Part shown: positions 55,490-63,751 of the stretch, one piece after another
Layout: each line of letters opens with the position of its first letter
How positions within the stretch are numbered: position 1 is the first letter of the stretch
Source of the DNA: Petrolisthes cinctipes
Taxonomy: Eukaryota > Arthropoda > Malacostraca > Decapoda > Porcellanidae
Direction of reading: 5' to 3'
NCBI GenBank assembly: GCA_033782935.1
Contig: JAWQEG010000062.1
Location: 12,046,001-12,110,000 of the forward strand
DNA length: 64,000 bases
Translations under genes and position numbers: made by a program
The notes under the pieces: model-generated
The model's database searches: none
What the model was told of the DNA's origin: nothing
The model's input: only the letters and a program-made list of their open reading frames with translations

Positions 55490-55690
55490 TTCAGCTCTCC
55501 CTGTATTCTTTTCGCCCCTCATGCTGGCAGTCCCCCTCTTTATCTCCTTTTCTCGCTGTAAAATAAATAAACTTATGCCTATATCTTTCAAGTAACTGGC
55601 AACCTCACACAACCTCCTCTCACTTGTCTTCTCTCTCTCACACTCCCCCTTCCTTCCTTGCCTTCTGTAGTATTCTTTATCTTTTCTTTA
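55490..55690. repeat. Pyrimidine-rich low-complexity tract (left arm)
   Basis: The plus strand is dominated by C and T, for example CTCCTCTCACTTGTCTTCTC, TCTCTCTCACACTCCCCC and TTCCTTCCTTGCCTTC. The mirror purine-rich tract is at about 58,372-58,572. It overlaps the weak second and third exon candidates of the secreted-protein model, which lowers confidence in those. Confidence 0.7.
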
Positions 55691-55758
55691 TCATATTTTT
55701 AACCTTCTCATTCGTTCTTTCAAAGTTTTAATCACATAGGCCTTTCTCCCTTATCACC

Positions 55759-55975
55759 TATAGTGCTTCAAATTTATGCAAGCGAAATGCTGCGGCTGGG
55801 ATAATATGGTTAATACCGTTTTGGTTCTTTGTATTCTGTGGATTTACAAAACAACTAGAAATTCATAGCGAAGGATATGATAATAGTTATGTAGAACAAG
55901 TGTTGGCAGATACATATTCTTGACGGGATAATCCCAGCCACAGCATTTCGCCTTCTTAAAACAGAAGGACTATAG
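55759..55975. mobile_element. Nested small inverted-repeat element (MITE-like), left-arm copy
   Basis: About 217 bp with imperfect inverted ends of around 50 bp. One end reads TATAGTGCTTC...GCGAAATGCTGCGGCTGGGA and the opposite strand of the other end reads TATAGTCCTTC...GCGAAATGCTGTGGCTGGGA. The inside is AT-rich with no coding potential. The TA at each edge fits a TA-targeting non-autonomous element, but the exact ends and target duplication are uncertain. Confidence 0.65.
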
Positions 55976-56119
55976 GTTTCATGCATTGCCATTTGCCAGT
56001 CTGTTGCTAGTCAGAATATTAACTTGTTAAACCATTTTGCAGGAAAGAGAAATATATATATATTTTTTTTTAAGTTACTTATGGGCATTATTTAGATATA
56101 TTAACTTACTTTTACTTAC

Positions 56120-56195
56120 GTCCAGCATTACTGTGCAGAACATGTGACACAATAAGGACCACAAGGACAATAATGGTGGTCAACGTGATTCTCAT
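56120..56195 (-). CDS. Putative first coding exon with signal peptide (left-arm copy)
   Basis: Mirror copy of 57,867-57,942: ATG at 56,195-56,193 on the minus strand, the same hydrophobic leader, and GTAAGT at 56,119-56,114. Matching second and third exon candidates would lie at 55,624-55,664 and 55,448-55,555. Any transcript would run outwards through the nested element, the exon candidates and the Tc1 C-terminal segment. Confidence 0.38.
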
Positions 56196-56554
56196 TAATC
56201 TCTCTATATGCTACTGAAAACAATGTTTTATGCTCAACTACAGAATTATGTTCTCAGCATGATAATGATAGCCAAAGATAATGAAAACAATATAAACAAA
56301 TTAACATTTATTGCACAACAAATATGCTTATGCCTCGGTGCTACTGTTTCAAGGGAGTAACCAGCCCACACTGAATCACATGGAACCTGAAAAGTTTGAA
56401 TAAAAGATCAATTATATATATATAAATACAATACCATATTATATCTGTTTGTCTATCTACGTCTTTGTGTATATGGCACTTTTATTAATATTCATGATCA
56501 GCACTGTGAAATATAAATTTAAATTTATTTGGCAAAGCAGAGGACACTGACTAG

Positions 56555-56857
56555 TATGGCAACCTACCATACGGAAGACCTCCACGTTGCACTACACACC
56601 GCAGAAGCCGATGCACAGACCTTGCTGTCAGCGAGAGGACCATCAGGAGAGTGTTGCACGAAGCGGGGGTGCATCACCGGACTCCAGCAAACAAGGAATT
56701 TTTGACTGACCAACATCGCGAGGGAAGGCTACGGTTTGCCCAACAATATGTTGACAAGCCAGAGGAGTTTTGGAAGAGAGTGATCTGGACGGATGAGAAA
56801 ACCTTCTCATCTTCGTGTCACGGAAGGCGCCACTGCTGGAGGAGAAATGATACTTGG
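56555..56857 (+). pseudogene. Tc1/mariner-like transposase, middle segment with first catalytic Asp (left-arm copy)
   Basis: The frame is open from just after a TAG at 56,552 and encodes about 100 residues. The first part carries YGRPPRCTTHRRSRC, a GRPR-like stretch expected after the paired-type helix-turn-helix domain. Next comes VSERTIRRVLHEAGVHHRTP, typical of the second DNA-binding helix region, then RFAQQYVDKPEEFWKRVIW and TDEKTFSS, where the Asp of WTDEKTF is the first member of the Tc1 DDE triad. The segment ends HGRRHCWRRNDT and runs directly into GTGAGT (56,857-56,862), which looks like a 5' splice site. The N-terminal domain of 80 or so residues expected for a transposase of about 340 residues is missing, as is the block expected after NDTRY. 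It is thus a fragment, either an exon or a decayed relic. Confidence 0.85.
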
Positions 56858-56969
56858 TGAGTATAATTTTGAGGTTGTCGTTTCTATAAACTATTCAGTC
56901 ATAAGCAACCATAAGAATATACTCGAATAAAAAATTACTGCCGGGTGACAACCAGTATCGTTACAACGT

Positions 56970-57091
56970 CAGCAACATTAATAAAACAGATACTGCTGTA
57001 AGTCGATTCAGAGTAAATTACTTTTGGCATATAGGGTTGCGCAGTATTAAATTTCTTGACAGTGTGTGTGTGGGTTATATGCACCGCTGTA
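56970..57091. other. Unique 122-bp spacer at the palindrome axis
   Basis: The only non-mirrored part of the element, starting CAGCAACATTAATAAAACAG and ending TATGCACCGCTGTA. It contains a short (GT)n run (GTGTGTGTGTGGG near 57,063). No reading frame of note, gene or terminal repeat was recognised. Its presence gives the hairpin a loop and would help such a structure survive replication. Confidence 0.85.
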
Positions 57092-57204
57092 ACGTTGTAA
57101 CGATACTGGTTGTCACCCGGCAGTAATTTTTTATTCGAGTATATTCTTATGGTTGCTTATGACTGAATAGTTTATAGAAACGACAACCTCAAAAATTATA
57201 CTCA

Positions 57205-57507
57205 CCGAGTATCATTTCTCCTCCAGCAGTGGCGCCTTCCGTGACACGAAGATGAGAAGGTTTTCTCATCCGTCCAGATCACTCTCTTCCAAAACTCCTC
57301 TGGCTTGTCAACATATTGTTGGGCAAACCGTAGCCTTCCCTCGCGATGTTGGTCAGTCAAAAATTCCTTGTTTGCTGGAGTCCGGTGATGCACCCCCGCT
57401 TCGTGCAACACTCTCCTGATGGTCCTCTCGCTGACAGCAAGGTCTGTGCATCGGCTTCTGCGGTGTGTAGTGCAACGTGGAGGTCTTCCGTATGGTAGGT
57501 TGCCATA
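57205..57507 (-). pseudogene. Tc1/mariner-like transposase, middle segment with first catalytic Asp (right-arm copy)
   Basis: Mirror copy of 56,555-56,857. It carries the same RFAQQYVDKPEEFWKRVIW and WTDEKTF core with the first catalytic Asp. It differs from the left copy at the last codon, where ACT-CGG gives Arg, the residue expected in the family motif NDTRY, while the left copy has TGG (Trp). The same GTGAGT follows. The right arm therefore seems to keep the ancestral base at this site. Confidence 0.85.
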
Positions 57508-57866
57508 CTAGTCAGTGTCCTCTGCTTTGCCAAATAAATTTAAATTTATATTTCACAGTGCTGATCATGAATATTAATAAAAGTGCCATATACACAAAGA
57601 CGTAGATAGACAAACAGATATAATATGGTATTGTATTTATATATATATAATTGATCTTTTATTCAAACTTTTCAGGTTCCATGTGATTCAGTGTGGGCTG
57701 GTTACTCCCTTGAAACAGTAGCACCGAGGCATAAGCATATTTGTTGTGCAATAAATGTTAATTTGTTTATATTGTTTTCATTATCTTTGGCTATCATTAT
57801 CATGCTGAGAACATAATTCTGTAGTTGAGCATAAAACATTGTTTTCAGTAGCATATAGAGAGATTA

Positions 57867-57942
57867 ATGAGAATCACGTTGACCACCATTATTGTCCTTG
57901 TGGTCCTTATTGTGTCACATGTTCTGCACAGTAATGCTGGAC
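57867..57942 (+). CDS. Putative first coding exon with signal peptide (right-arm copy)
   Basis: ATG at 57,867 opens MRITLTTIIVLVVLIVSH followed by VLHSNAG: one Arg, a hydrophobic core of about 11 residues and a small-residue site near SNA-G, i.e. a good secretory signal peptide. The exon would be bounded by an acceptor-like CATTGTTTTCAG just upstream (ending 57,848) and by a consensus donor GTAAGT at 57,943-57,948, leaving phase 1. Without splicing, translation stops two codons later. In-phase exon candidates follow at 58,398-58,438 and 58,507-58,614. I do not recognise the family. AT-rich DNA can give hydrophobic peptides by chance, so the call rests on the combination of leader and splice signals. 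Confidence 0.4.
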
Positions 57943-58086
57943 GTAAGTAAAAGTAAGTTAATATATCTAAATAATGCCCATAAGTAACTTAAAAAAAAAT
58001 ATATATATATTTCTCTTTCCTGCAAAATGGTTTAACAAGTTAATATTCTGACTAGCAACAGACTGGCAAATGGCAATGCATGAAAC

Positions 58087-58303
58087 CTATAGTCCTTCTG
58101 TTTTAAGAAGGCGAAATGCTGTGGCTGGGATTATCCCGTCAAGAATATGTATCTGCCAACACTTGTTCTACATAACTATTATCATATCCTTCGCTATGAA
58201 TTTCTAGTTGTTTTGTAAATCCACAGAATACAAAGAACCAAAACGGTATTAACCATATTATCCCAGCCGCAGCATTTCGCTTGCATAAATTTGAAGCACT
58301 ATA
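58087..58303. mobile_element. Nested small inverted-repeat element (MITE-like), right-arm copy
   Basis: Mirror of 55,759-55,975. It lies between the leader exon and the second exon candidate. Its presence at the mirrored position in both arms means it was inserted before the palindrome formed, or was copied across by conversion. Confidence 0.65.
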
Positions 58304-58397
58304 GGTGATAAGGGAGAAAGGCCTATGTGATTAAAACTTTGAAAGAACGAATGAGAAGGTTAAAAATATGATAAAGAAAAGATAAAGAATACTACAG

Positions 58398-58438
58398 AAG
58401 GCAAGGAAGGAAGGGGGAGTGTGAGAGAGAGAAGACAA
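58398..58438 (+). CDS. Putative second exon of the small secreted-protein model (right-arm copy)
   Basis: Preceded by AATACTACAG (AG at 58,396-58,397) and followed by GTGAGA at 58,439. Joined to the leader exon in phase 1 it encodes QGKEGRGSVRERRQ, a very basic stretch, and ends in phase 0. The 41-nt size and purine-rich composition (GGAAGGAAGGGGGAG) make it a weak exon. It is part of a model whose phases fit, not an established gene. Confidence 0.22.
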
Positions 58439-58506
58439 GTGAGAGGAGGTTGTGTGAGGTTGCCAGTTACTTGAAAGATATAGGCATAAGTTTATTTATT
58501 TTACAG

Positions 58507-58614
58507 CGAGAAAAGGAGATAAAGAGGGGGACTGCCAGCATGAGGGGCGAAAAGAATACAGGGAGAGCTGAAGACAGAAAAGGGATTGTCTCGGCTCCGT
58601 TATTTGTTGCTTAA
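58507..58614 (+). CDS. Putative third exon of the small secreted-protein model (right-arm copy)
   Basis: Preceded by a good polypyrimidine tract and acceptor, TTTATTTATTTTACAG (AG at 58,505-58,506). In phase 0 it encodes 35 residues starting REKEIKRGTASMRGEKN and ending VSAPLFVA before a TAA at 58,612-58,614. With the two preceding candidates it gives a 74-residue, strongly basic secreted product containing dibasic sites. The total coding length of 225 nt is in frame. No homologue comes to mind. Confidence 0.22.
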   Translation, partial: REKEIKRGTASMRGEKNTGRAEDRKGIVSAPLFVA

Positions 58615-58647
58615 TATCCAAATGATAATAATCAGTATCTCTCTACA

Positions 58648-59001
58648 GGGGTGAACAATAGACAGTGTCAACTACTCACCCTCATCTGTCCTAAACACGA
58701 CCGATGCCCTATCCATATGGCCAGGATAGTTCAAGAATGGTTTGCTGCTCAAGATAATTTGCAGGTGATAGATTGGTCTAGTTAGAACTGTGATATGAAC
58801 CCCATAGAAAATCTATGGGGTTCTATTGTTAACACGTGGGAGCCGGAACGAGAGAGAACCACAGCAGAGTTGTTACGGCACACCAGAGCACAGTGGGAGA
58901 TTTTTCGGGGAAAACCCGATATAGTGAGAAGGCATGGCGCCTCAATGCCCGAGCGACTGCAGGCTGTCATTGAGAAGGAGGGTGGCTGGACACGATACTA
59001 G
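58648..59001 (+). pseudogene. Tc1/mariner-like transposase, C-terminal segment, interrupted by a stop (right-arm copy)
   Basis: Mirror copy of 55,061-55,414. Acceptor-like CTCTCTACAG ends at 58,648, the frame runs from GTG at 58,651, the TAG break is at 58,783-58,785, NPIENLWG follows the ATG at 58,795, and the stop is at 58,999-59,001. It is collinear with the first-Asp segment of the other arm (56,555-56,857, plus strand) at a distance of about 1.8 kb. About 50 residues that normally join the two segments (the SGR...VWG region) were not found between them, so an intact transposase is not encoded here. Confidence 0.85.
58797..58823 (+). other. Perfect 12-bp hairpin inside the NPIENLW coding region (right arm)
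   Basis: GAACCCCATAGA, a three-A loop and TCTATGGGGTTC form a perfect stem. It coincides with the codons for the Tc1 motif NPIENLWG. The mirror copy is at 55,239-55,265. It may be a coincidence of codon choice. Confidence 0.8.
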
Positions 59002-60380
59002 TAACAAATTGATGAGTAAGAACATGAAATATGTAATCTACAGTATTTCAAGCCTTAATGTGTTCATAGAAGTGTACCGTATATAAATAGTGTATACACT
59101 GTATCTCATCGTGGCTAAGGGTCTAAAGCAATACATATCCAGGTGATTATAATAATAATAAAAAAAAACATTACACATGCTTAATGCAAACGTGAGGTCG
59201 AAGTAAAAACTTGAGGTTATATTAAGTTAACAGGTATTATAATTGTATGACACCAATCAATAACAACAACTATACATATAACGTGTTCATCATTTACAGT
59301 GTGGTGCCTAGTCACAGTTGGGTTATGGGTGTGGAAGGATTCGTAACGAGGACTTGTGGAGTTTTCACCTAAAGTGACAAGTCATGTAAACAATAACCAA
59401 TAAATGTCTTATTTCAATTTTTCCCTGTTTTAATTTGTAATAACATTAGTGCTGACACAATATCCTCTAAATCTTGTGATTGGTTCACTAACACCGGCGT
59501 CTGAATGTTGACCTCAGATAAATAAATAAGGGTAATAAATATATTCGTCATATATAACGGATTGTATTTGCATACCAAATATCACTTTTATTTCTATTCT
59601 GGTCTTGTTTGCGCATTAACAGATTATGCAGCAACACACAGAATGTTGGTGATGGTGGTAAGATGGAGAGTAAAGGATTGCTGGGAAGGAGGGAGAGGAA
59701 ACAGCGAATGGAATAAGGGAGGATGGGGTGGGGGAGAACAGATGGAGTGGTTATTGGGTAAAGATTAACTTACACTATATAACTATTATCCTTTGGTAAC
59801 CAGTTACACACTAAAAGTTTCTTAGAAAATGTCGTGAATAATACAGGGTAACGATAAAGGATTTACTTGAAATTTATTTCAACACTGTGTAGGTGGTGCA
59901 TGGCTTGATATATTAGTCATAAAATAATAGTGTCGTGTGAATTGTATTACGTAAAATCTGGATTCATTTCAAATAAATAATATCCTATAGAATGTAGCAT
60001 CAGAGTTGGATTTAGATTACAGAAGAAAACATAATAAAGGCGACAGTCGGCTTTGTTCGTTTATAATCTTTAGCTACTTGATCCAATAATTCTCTCCATC
60101 TATAATACTACTACTCGATCACTTGTGAAGCTTTACACCCTCTCCTCAACCCAACCCCTCCTACCACCTTCCAGTGAGTGGTTCACATCCATGATCACAA
60201 GTGGTTCGGGATTCAAATTTCTGGATGGCTCAACATTGGTAACGCCTCCACATTACCCCCTATATAACTCCGCCCACATTTCTCCCCTCCCCCCCTCCAC
60301 CTGCCAGTGATACCAGATCCACTGAGGCTCACACCAAGTAGCTGGTGGAAGAGGTGGGGTCCCTTGATCTGTCCGGAGCT
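59002..60380. other. Outer right arm, no gene recognised
   Basis: Mirror image of 53,682-55,060. Between the end of the Tc1 C-terminal segment and the element end I see AT-rich sequence, an AAT/A-rich run near 59,150-59,169 and the C-rich subterminal region, but no supported gene. Confidence 0.6.
60261..60267 (+). promoter_or_regulatory. Outward-facing TATA-like motif near the right end of the element
   Basis: CCCCCTATATAACTCCGCCC contains TATATAA about 115-120 bp from the end, oriented towards the flanking satellite, with a GC-rich CCGCCC just downstream. The mirror copy is at 53,795-53,801 on minus. If functional it would start transcripts within the terminus or in satellite DNA. This is a motif match only. 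Confidence 0.25.
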
Positions 60381-60381
60381 G
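60357..60381 (-). repeat. Right terminus of the element
   Basis: Mirror of the left terminus, ending CTTGATCTGTCCGGAGCTG directly before the TA target duplication and the resumed satellite. Confidence 0.8.
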
Positions 60382-60383
60382 TA
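60382..60383. repeat. Target-site duplication (TA), right
   Basis: Partner of the TA at 53,679-53,680. It directly follows the terminal CTG of the element and precedes CACATTGCTTTTGGGACCC, the continuation of the interrupted monomer. Confidence 0.8.
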
Positions 60384-63300
60384 CACATTGCTTTTGGGAC
60401 CCAAAAATATCGAATATTCGGGTGTTTTGAGTCTGAATTTGAGATATAAACGGGTACAGAAGATGCATGCACATATCGACTTTGGGCACCCAAAATATCG
60501 ATTTTGAGCATGTTTTCGGCCTGTATTTTTAAAACACTATAACACGTAGTAGACACGTACAGATCACTTTTGGGACCCAAATAAATCGAATTTCCGGTTG
60601 TTCTGAGCCTGAATTTGAGATATGAACAGGTACAGAAGATGCATGCACATATCGACTTCGGGCACCTAAAATATCGATTTTGAGCATGTTTTGGGCCTGT
60701 ATTTTGAAAATACTCAAACACGGTGTAGACATGTACAGATCGCTTCTGGGACACAAAAATATCGATTTTTTGGGTGTTTTGAGCCTGAATTTGAGATATA
60801 AACGGGTACAGAATATGCATACACATATCGACTTTGGCACCCAAAATATCGATTTTTAGTATGTTTTGGGCGTATAATTTGAAAATACTCTAACACGGAG
60901 TAGACATGTACAGATCGCTTGGGGGACCCAAAAATATCGAATATTCGGGTGTTTTGAGTCTGAATTTGAGATATAAACGGGTACAGAAGATGCACTCACA
61001 TATCGACTTTGGGCACCCAAAATATCGATTTTGAGCAAGTTTTGGGCCTGTATTTTTAAAATACTCTAACACTGAGTAGACACGTACAGATCGCTTCTGG
61101 AACCCAAATAAATCGAATTTTAGGGTGTTCTGAGCCTGAATTTGAGATATGAACGGATACAGAAGATGCATGCACATATCGACTTTGGGCACATAAAATA
61201 TCGATTTTGAGCATGTTTTGGGCCTGTATTTTGAAAATACTATAGCACGGTGTAGACATGTACAGATCGCTTCTGGGACACAAAAATTTCGAATTTTTGG
61301 GTGTTTTGAGCCTGAATTTGGGATATAAACGGGTACAGAAGATGTATGTACATTTCGACTTTTTGCACCTAAAATATCGATTTTGAGCATGTTTTGGGTC
61401 TGTATCTTGAAAACATTCTAGCAAGAAATAGGCATGTACAGATTGCTTCTGGGACCCAAAATTATCGATTTTTCGAGTGTTTTGAACCTGAATTTGGGAT
61501 ATAGACGGGTACAGAAGATGCATACACATATTGACTTTGGGCAGCTAAAATATCGATTTTCTGCATGTTTTAGGCTTGTATTTTGAAAATACTCTAACAC
61601 GGAGTATGCATGTACACATTGCTTTTGGGACCCAAAAATATCGAATATTCGGGTGTTTTGAGTCTGAATTTGAGATATAAACGGGTACAGAAGATGCATG
61701 CACATATCGACTTTGGGCACCCAAAATATCGATTTTGAGCATGTTTTGGGCCTGAATTTTTAAAATACTATAACACAGTGTAGACATGTACAGATCGCTT
61801 CTGGGACACAAAAATATCGAATTTTCGGAGTTTTGAGCTTGAATTTGAGATATAAACGAGTACAGAAGATGCATGCACATATCGACTTTTTGCACCTAAA
61901 ATATCGATTTTGAGCATGTTTTGGTTCTGTATCTTGAAAACATTCTAGCAAGAAGTAGGCAAGTACAGATTGCTTCTGGGACCCAAAAATATCGAATTTT
62001 CGAGTGTTTTGAACCTGAATTTGGGATATAGACGGGTACAGAAGATGCATACACATATTGACTTTGGGCAGCTAAAATATCGATTTTCTGCATGTTTTAG
62101 GCCAGTATTTTGAAAATACTCTAACACGGAGTATGCATGTACAGATGGCTTTTGGGACCCAAAAATATCGAATATTCAGGTGTTTTGAGTCTGAATTTGA
62201 GATATAAACGGGTACAGAAGATGCATGCACATATCGACTTTGGGCACCCAAAATATCGATTTTGAGCATGTTTTGGGCCTGTATTTTTAAAACACTCTAA
62301 CACGGAGTAGACACGTACAGATCACTTTTGGGACCCAAATAAATCGAATTTCCGGTTGTTCTGAGCCTGAATTTGAGATATGAACAGGTACAGAAGATGC
62401 ATGCACATATCGACTTCGGGCACCTAAAATATCGATTTTGAGCATGTTTTGGGCCTGTATTTTGAAATTACTCAAACACGGTGTAGACATGTACAGATCG
62501 CTTCTGGGACACAAAAATATCGATTTTTTTGGGTGTTTTGAGCCTGAATTTGAGATATAAACGGGTACAGAAGATGCATACACATATCGACTTTGGCACC
62601 CAAAATATCGATTTTTAGTATGTTTTGGGCGTATAATTTGAAAATACTCTATCACGGAGTAGACATGTACAGATCGCTTGGGGGACCCAAAAATATCGAA
62701 TATTCGGGTGTTTTGAGTCTGAATTTGAGATATAAACGGGTACAGAAGATGCATGCACATATCGACTTTGGGCACCCAAAATATCGATTTTGAGCATGTT
62801 TTGGGCCTGTATTTTTAAAATACTCTAACACTGAGTAGACACGTACAGATCGCTTCTGGAACCCAAATAAATCGAATTTTAGGGTGTTCTGAGCCTGAAT
62901 TTGAGATATGAACGGATACAGAAGATGCATGCACATATCGACTTTGGGCACCTAAAATATCGATTTTGAGCATGTTTTGGGCCTGTATTTTGAAAATACT
63001 ATAGCACGGTGTAGACATGTACAGATCGCTTCTGGGACACAAAAATATCGATTTTTTGGGTGTTTTGAGCCTGAATTTGGGATATAAACGGGTACAGAAG
63101 ATGCATGCACATTTCGACTTTTTGCACCTAAAATATCGATTTTGAGCATGTTTTGGGTCTGTATCTTGAAAACATTCTAGCAAGAAGTAGGCATGTACAG
63201 ATTGCTTCTGTTACCCAAAAATATCGAATTTTCGAGTGTTTTGAACCTGAATTTGGGATATAGACGGGTACAGAAGATGCATACACATATTGACTTTGGG

Positions 63301-63751
63301 CAGCTAAAATATCGATTTTCTGCATGTTTTAGGCTTGTATTTTGAAAATACTCTAACACGGAGTATGCATGTACACATTGCTTTTGGGACCCAAAACTAT
63401 CGAATATTCGGGTGTTTTGAGTCTGAATTTGAGATATAAACGGGTACAGAAGATGCATGCACATATCGACTTTGGGCACCCAAAATATCGATTTTGTGCA
63501 TGTTTTGGGCCTGAATTTTTAAAATACTCTAACACTGAATAGACACGAACAGATCGCTTCTAGGACCCAAATAAATCGAATTTTCGAGTATTCTGAGCCT
63601 GAATTTGAGATATGAAAGGGTACAGAAGATGCATGCACATATCGACTTTGGGCACCTAAAATATCGATTTTGAGCATGTTTTGGGCCTGTATTTTGAAAA
63701 TACTATAACACAGTGTAGACATGTACAGATCGCTTCTGGGACACAAAAATA
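60382..63751. repeat. 176-bp satellite array, right part (about 19 monomers)
   Basis: This is the same satellite in the same orientation, resuming at the monomer base at which the left part stopped. The equivalent landmark runs from about 60,377 to 63,719, which is 19 x 176 minus 2. Subtypes match those left of the insertion: 61,760-62,093 closely resembles 53,298-53,631 at an offset of 8,462 bp, which exceeds the inserted element by about ten monomers. The array stops abruptly inside a monomer at 63,751, after the ACAAAAATA block. Confidence 0.97.

Larger units (their letters stand above)
53681..56969 (+). repeat. Left arm of the 6.7-kb palindrome
   Basis: Inverted copy of 57,092-60,381. 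From the outside inwards it holds a G-rich subterminal region, AT-rich sequence without recognised genes (about 53,950-55,050), a Tc1 C-terminal segment on minus, a pyrimidine-rich stretch (about 55,490-55,690), the nested element at 55,759-55,975, a leader exon on minus (56,112-56,195) and a Tc1 segment on plus (56,555-56,857). Homology with the other arm ends after CCGGGTGACAACCAGTATCG and TTACAACGT. Confidence 0.95.
53681..60381. mobile_element. Giant palindromic (foldback-type) DNA transposon, Tc1/mariner-related
   Basis: This 6,701-bp insertion has ends CAGCTCCGGACAGATC and its exact reverse complement, with TA on both sides. Every mirrored landmark pair sums to 114,062, showing arms of 3,289 and 3,290 bp with essentially no net indel. 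The only differences I found are T at 56,855 against the mirrored G at 57,207, and a 4-T run near 56,868 against five near 57,193. The arms contain Tc1-like transposase segments, a nested small inverted-repeat element and an exon-like leader. Since flanking satellite has the same orientation and register on both sides, the structure is not explained by a simple folded read extending into flanking DNA. Assigning the ends to a Tc1/mariner element is inference; the internal segments could be passengers. Confidence 0.85.
57092..60381 (-). repeat. Right arm of the 6.7-kb palindrome
   Basis: Reverse complement of the left arm with the same contents in mirror order. Homopolymer lengths that commonly drift are identical in the two arms, for example the C7 near 60,291-60,297 against the G7 near 53,765-53,771 and the A9 near 59,160 against the T9 near 54,894. 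This points to very recent formation or recent conversion between the arms. Confidence 0.95.

Noticed and set aside
56056..56072. AT dinucleotide run near 56,056 and its mirror near 57,995
   Set aside because: Short simple-sequence runs in AT-rich DNA; equal lengths in both arms only repeat what the palindrome already shows.
53681..60381. Palindrome as a pure sequencing (hairpin read) artefact
   Set aside because: A folded read extending into flanking DNA would give satellite in opposite orientations on the two sides. Here both flanks have the same orientation and the interrupted monomer continues in register with TA duplicated. An assembly error inside the element is still possible and is noted in the finding.
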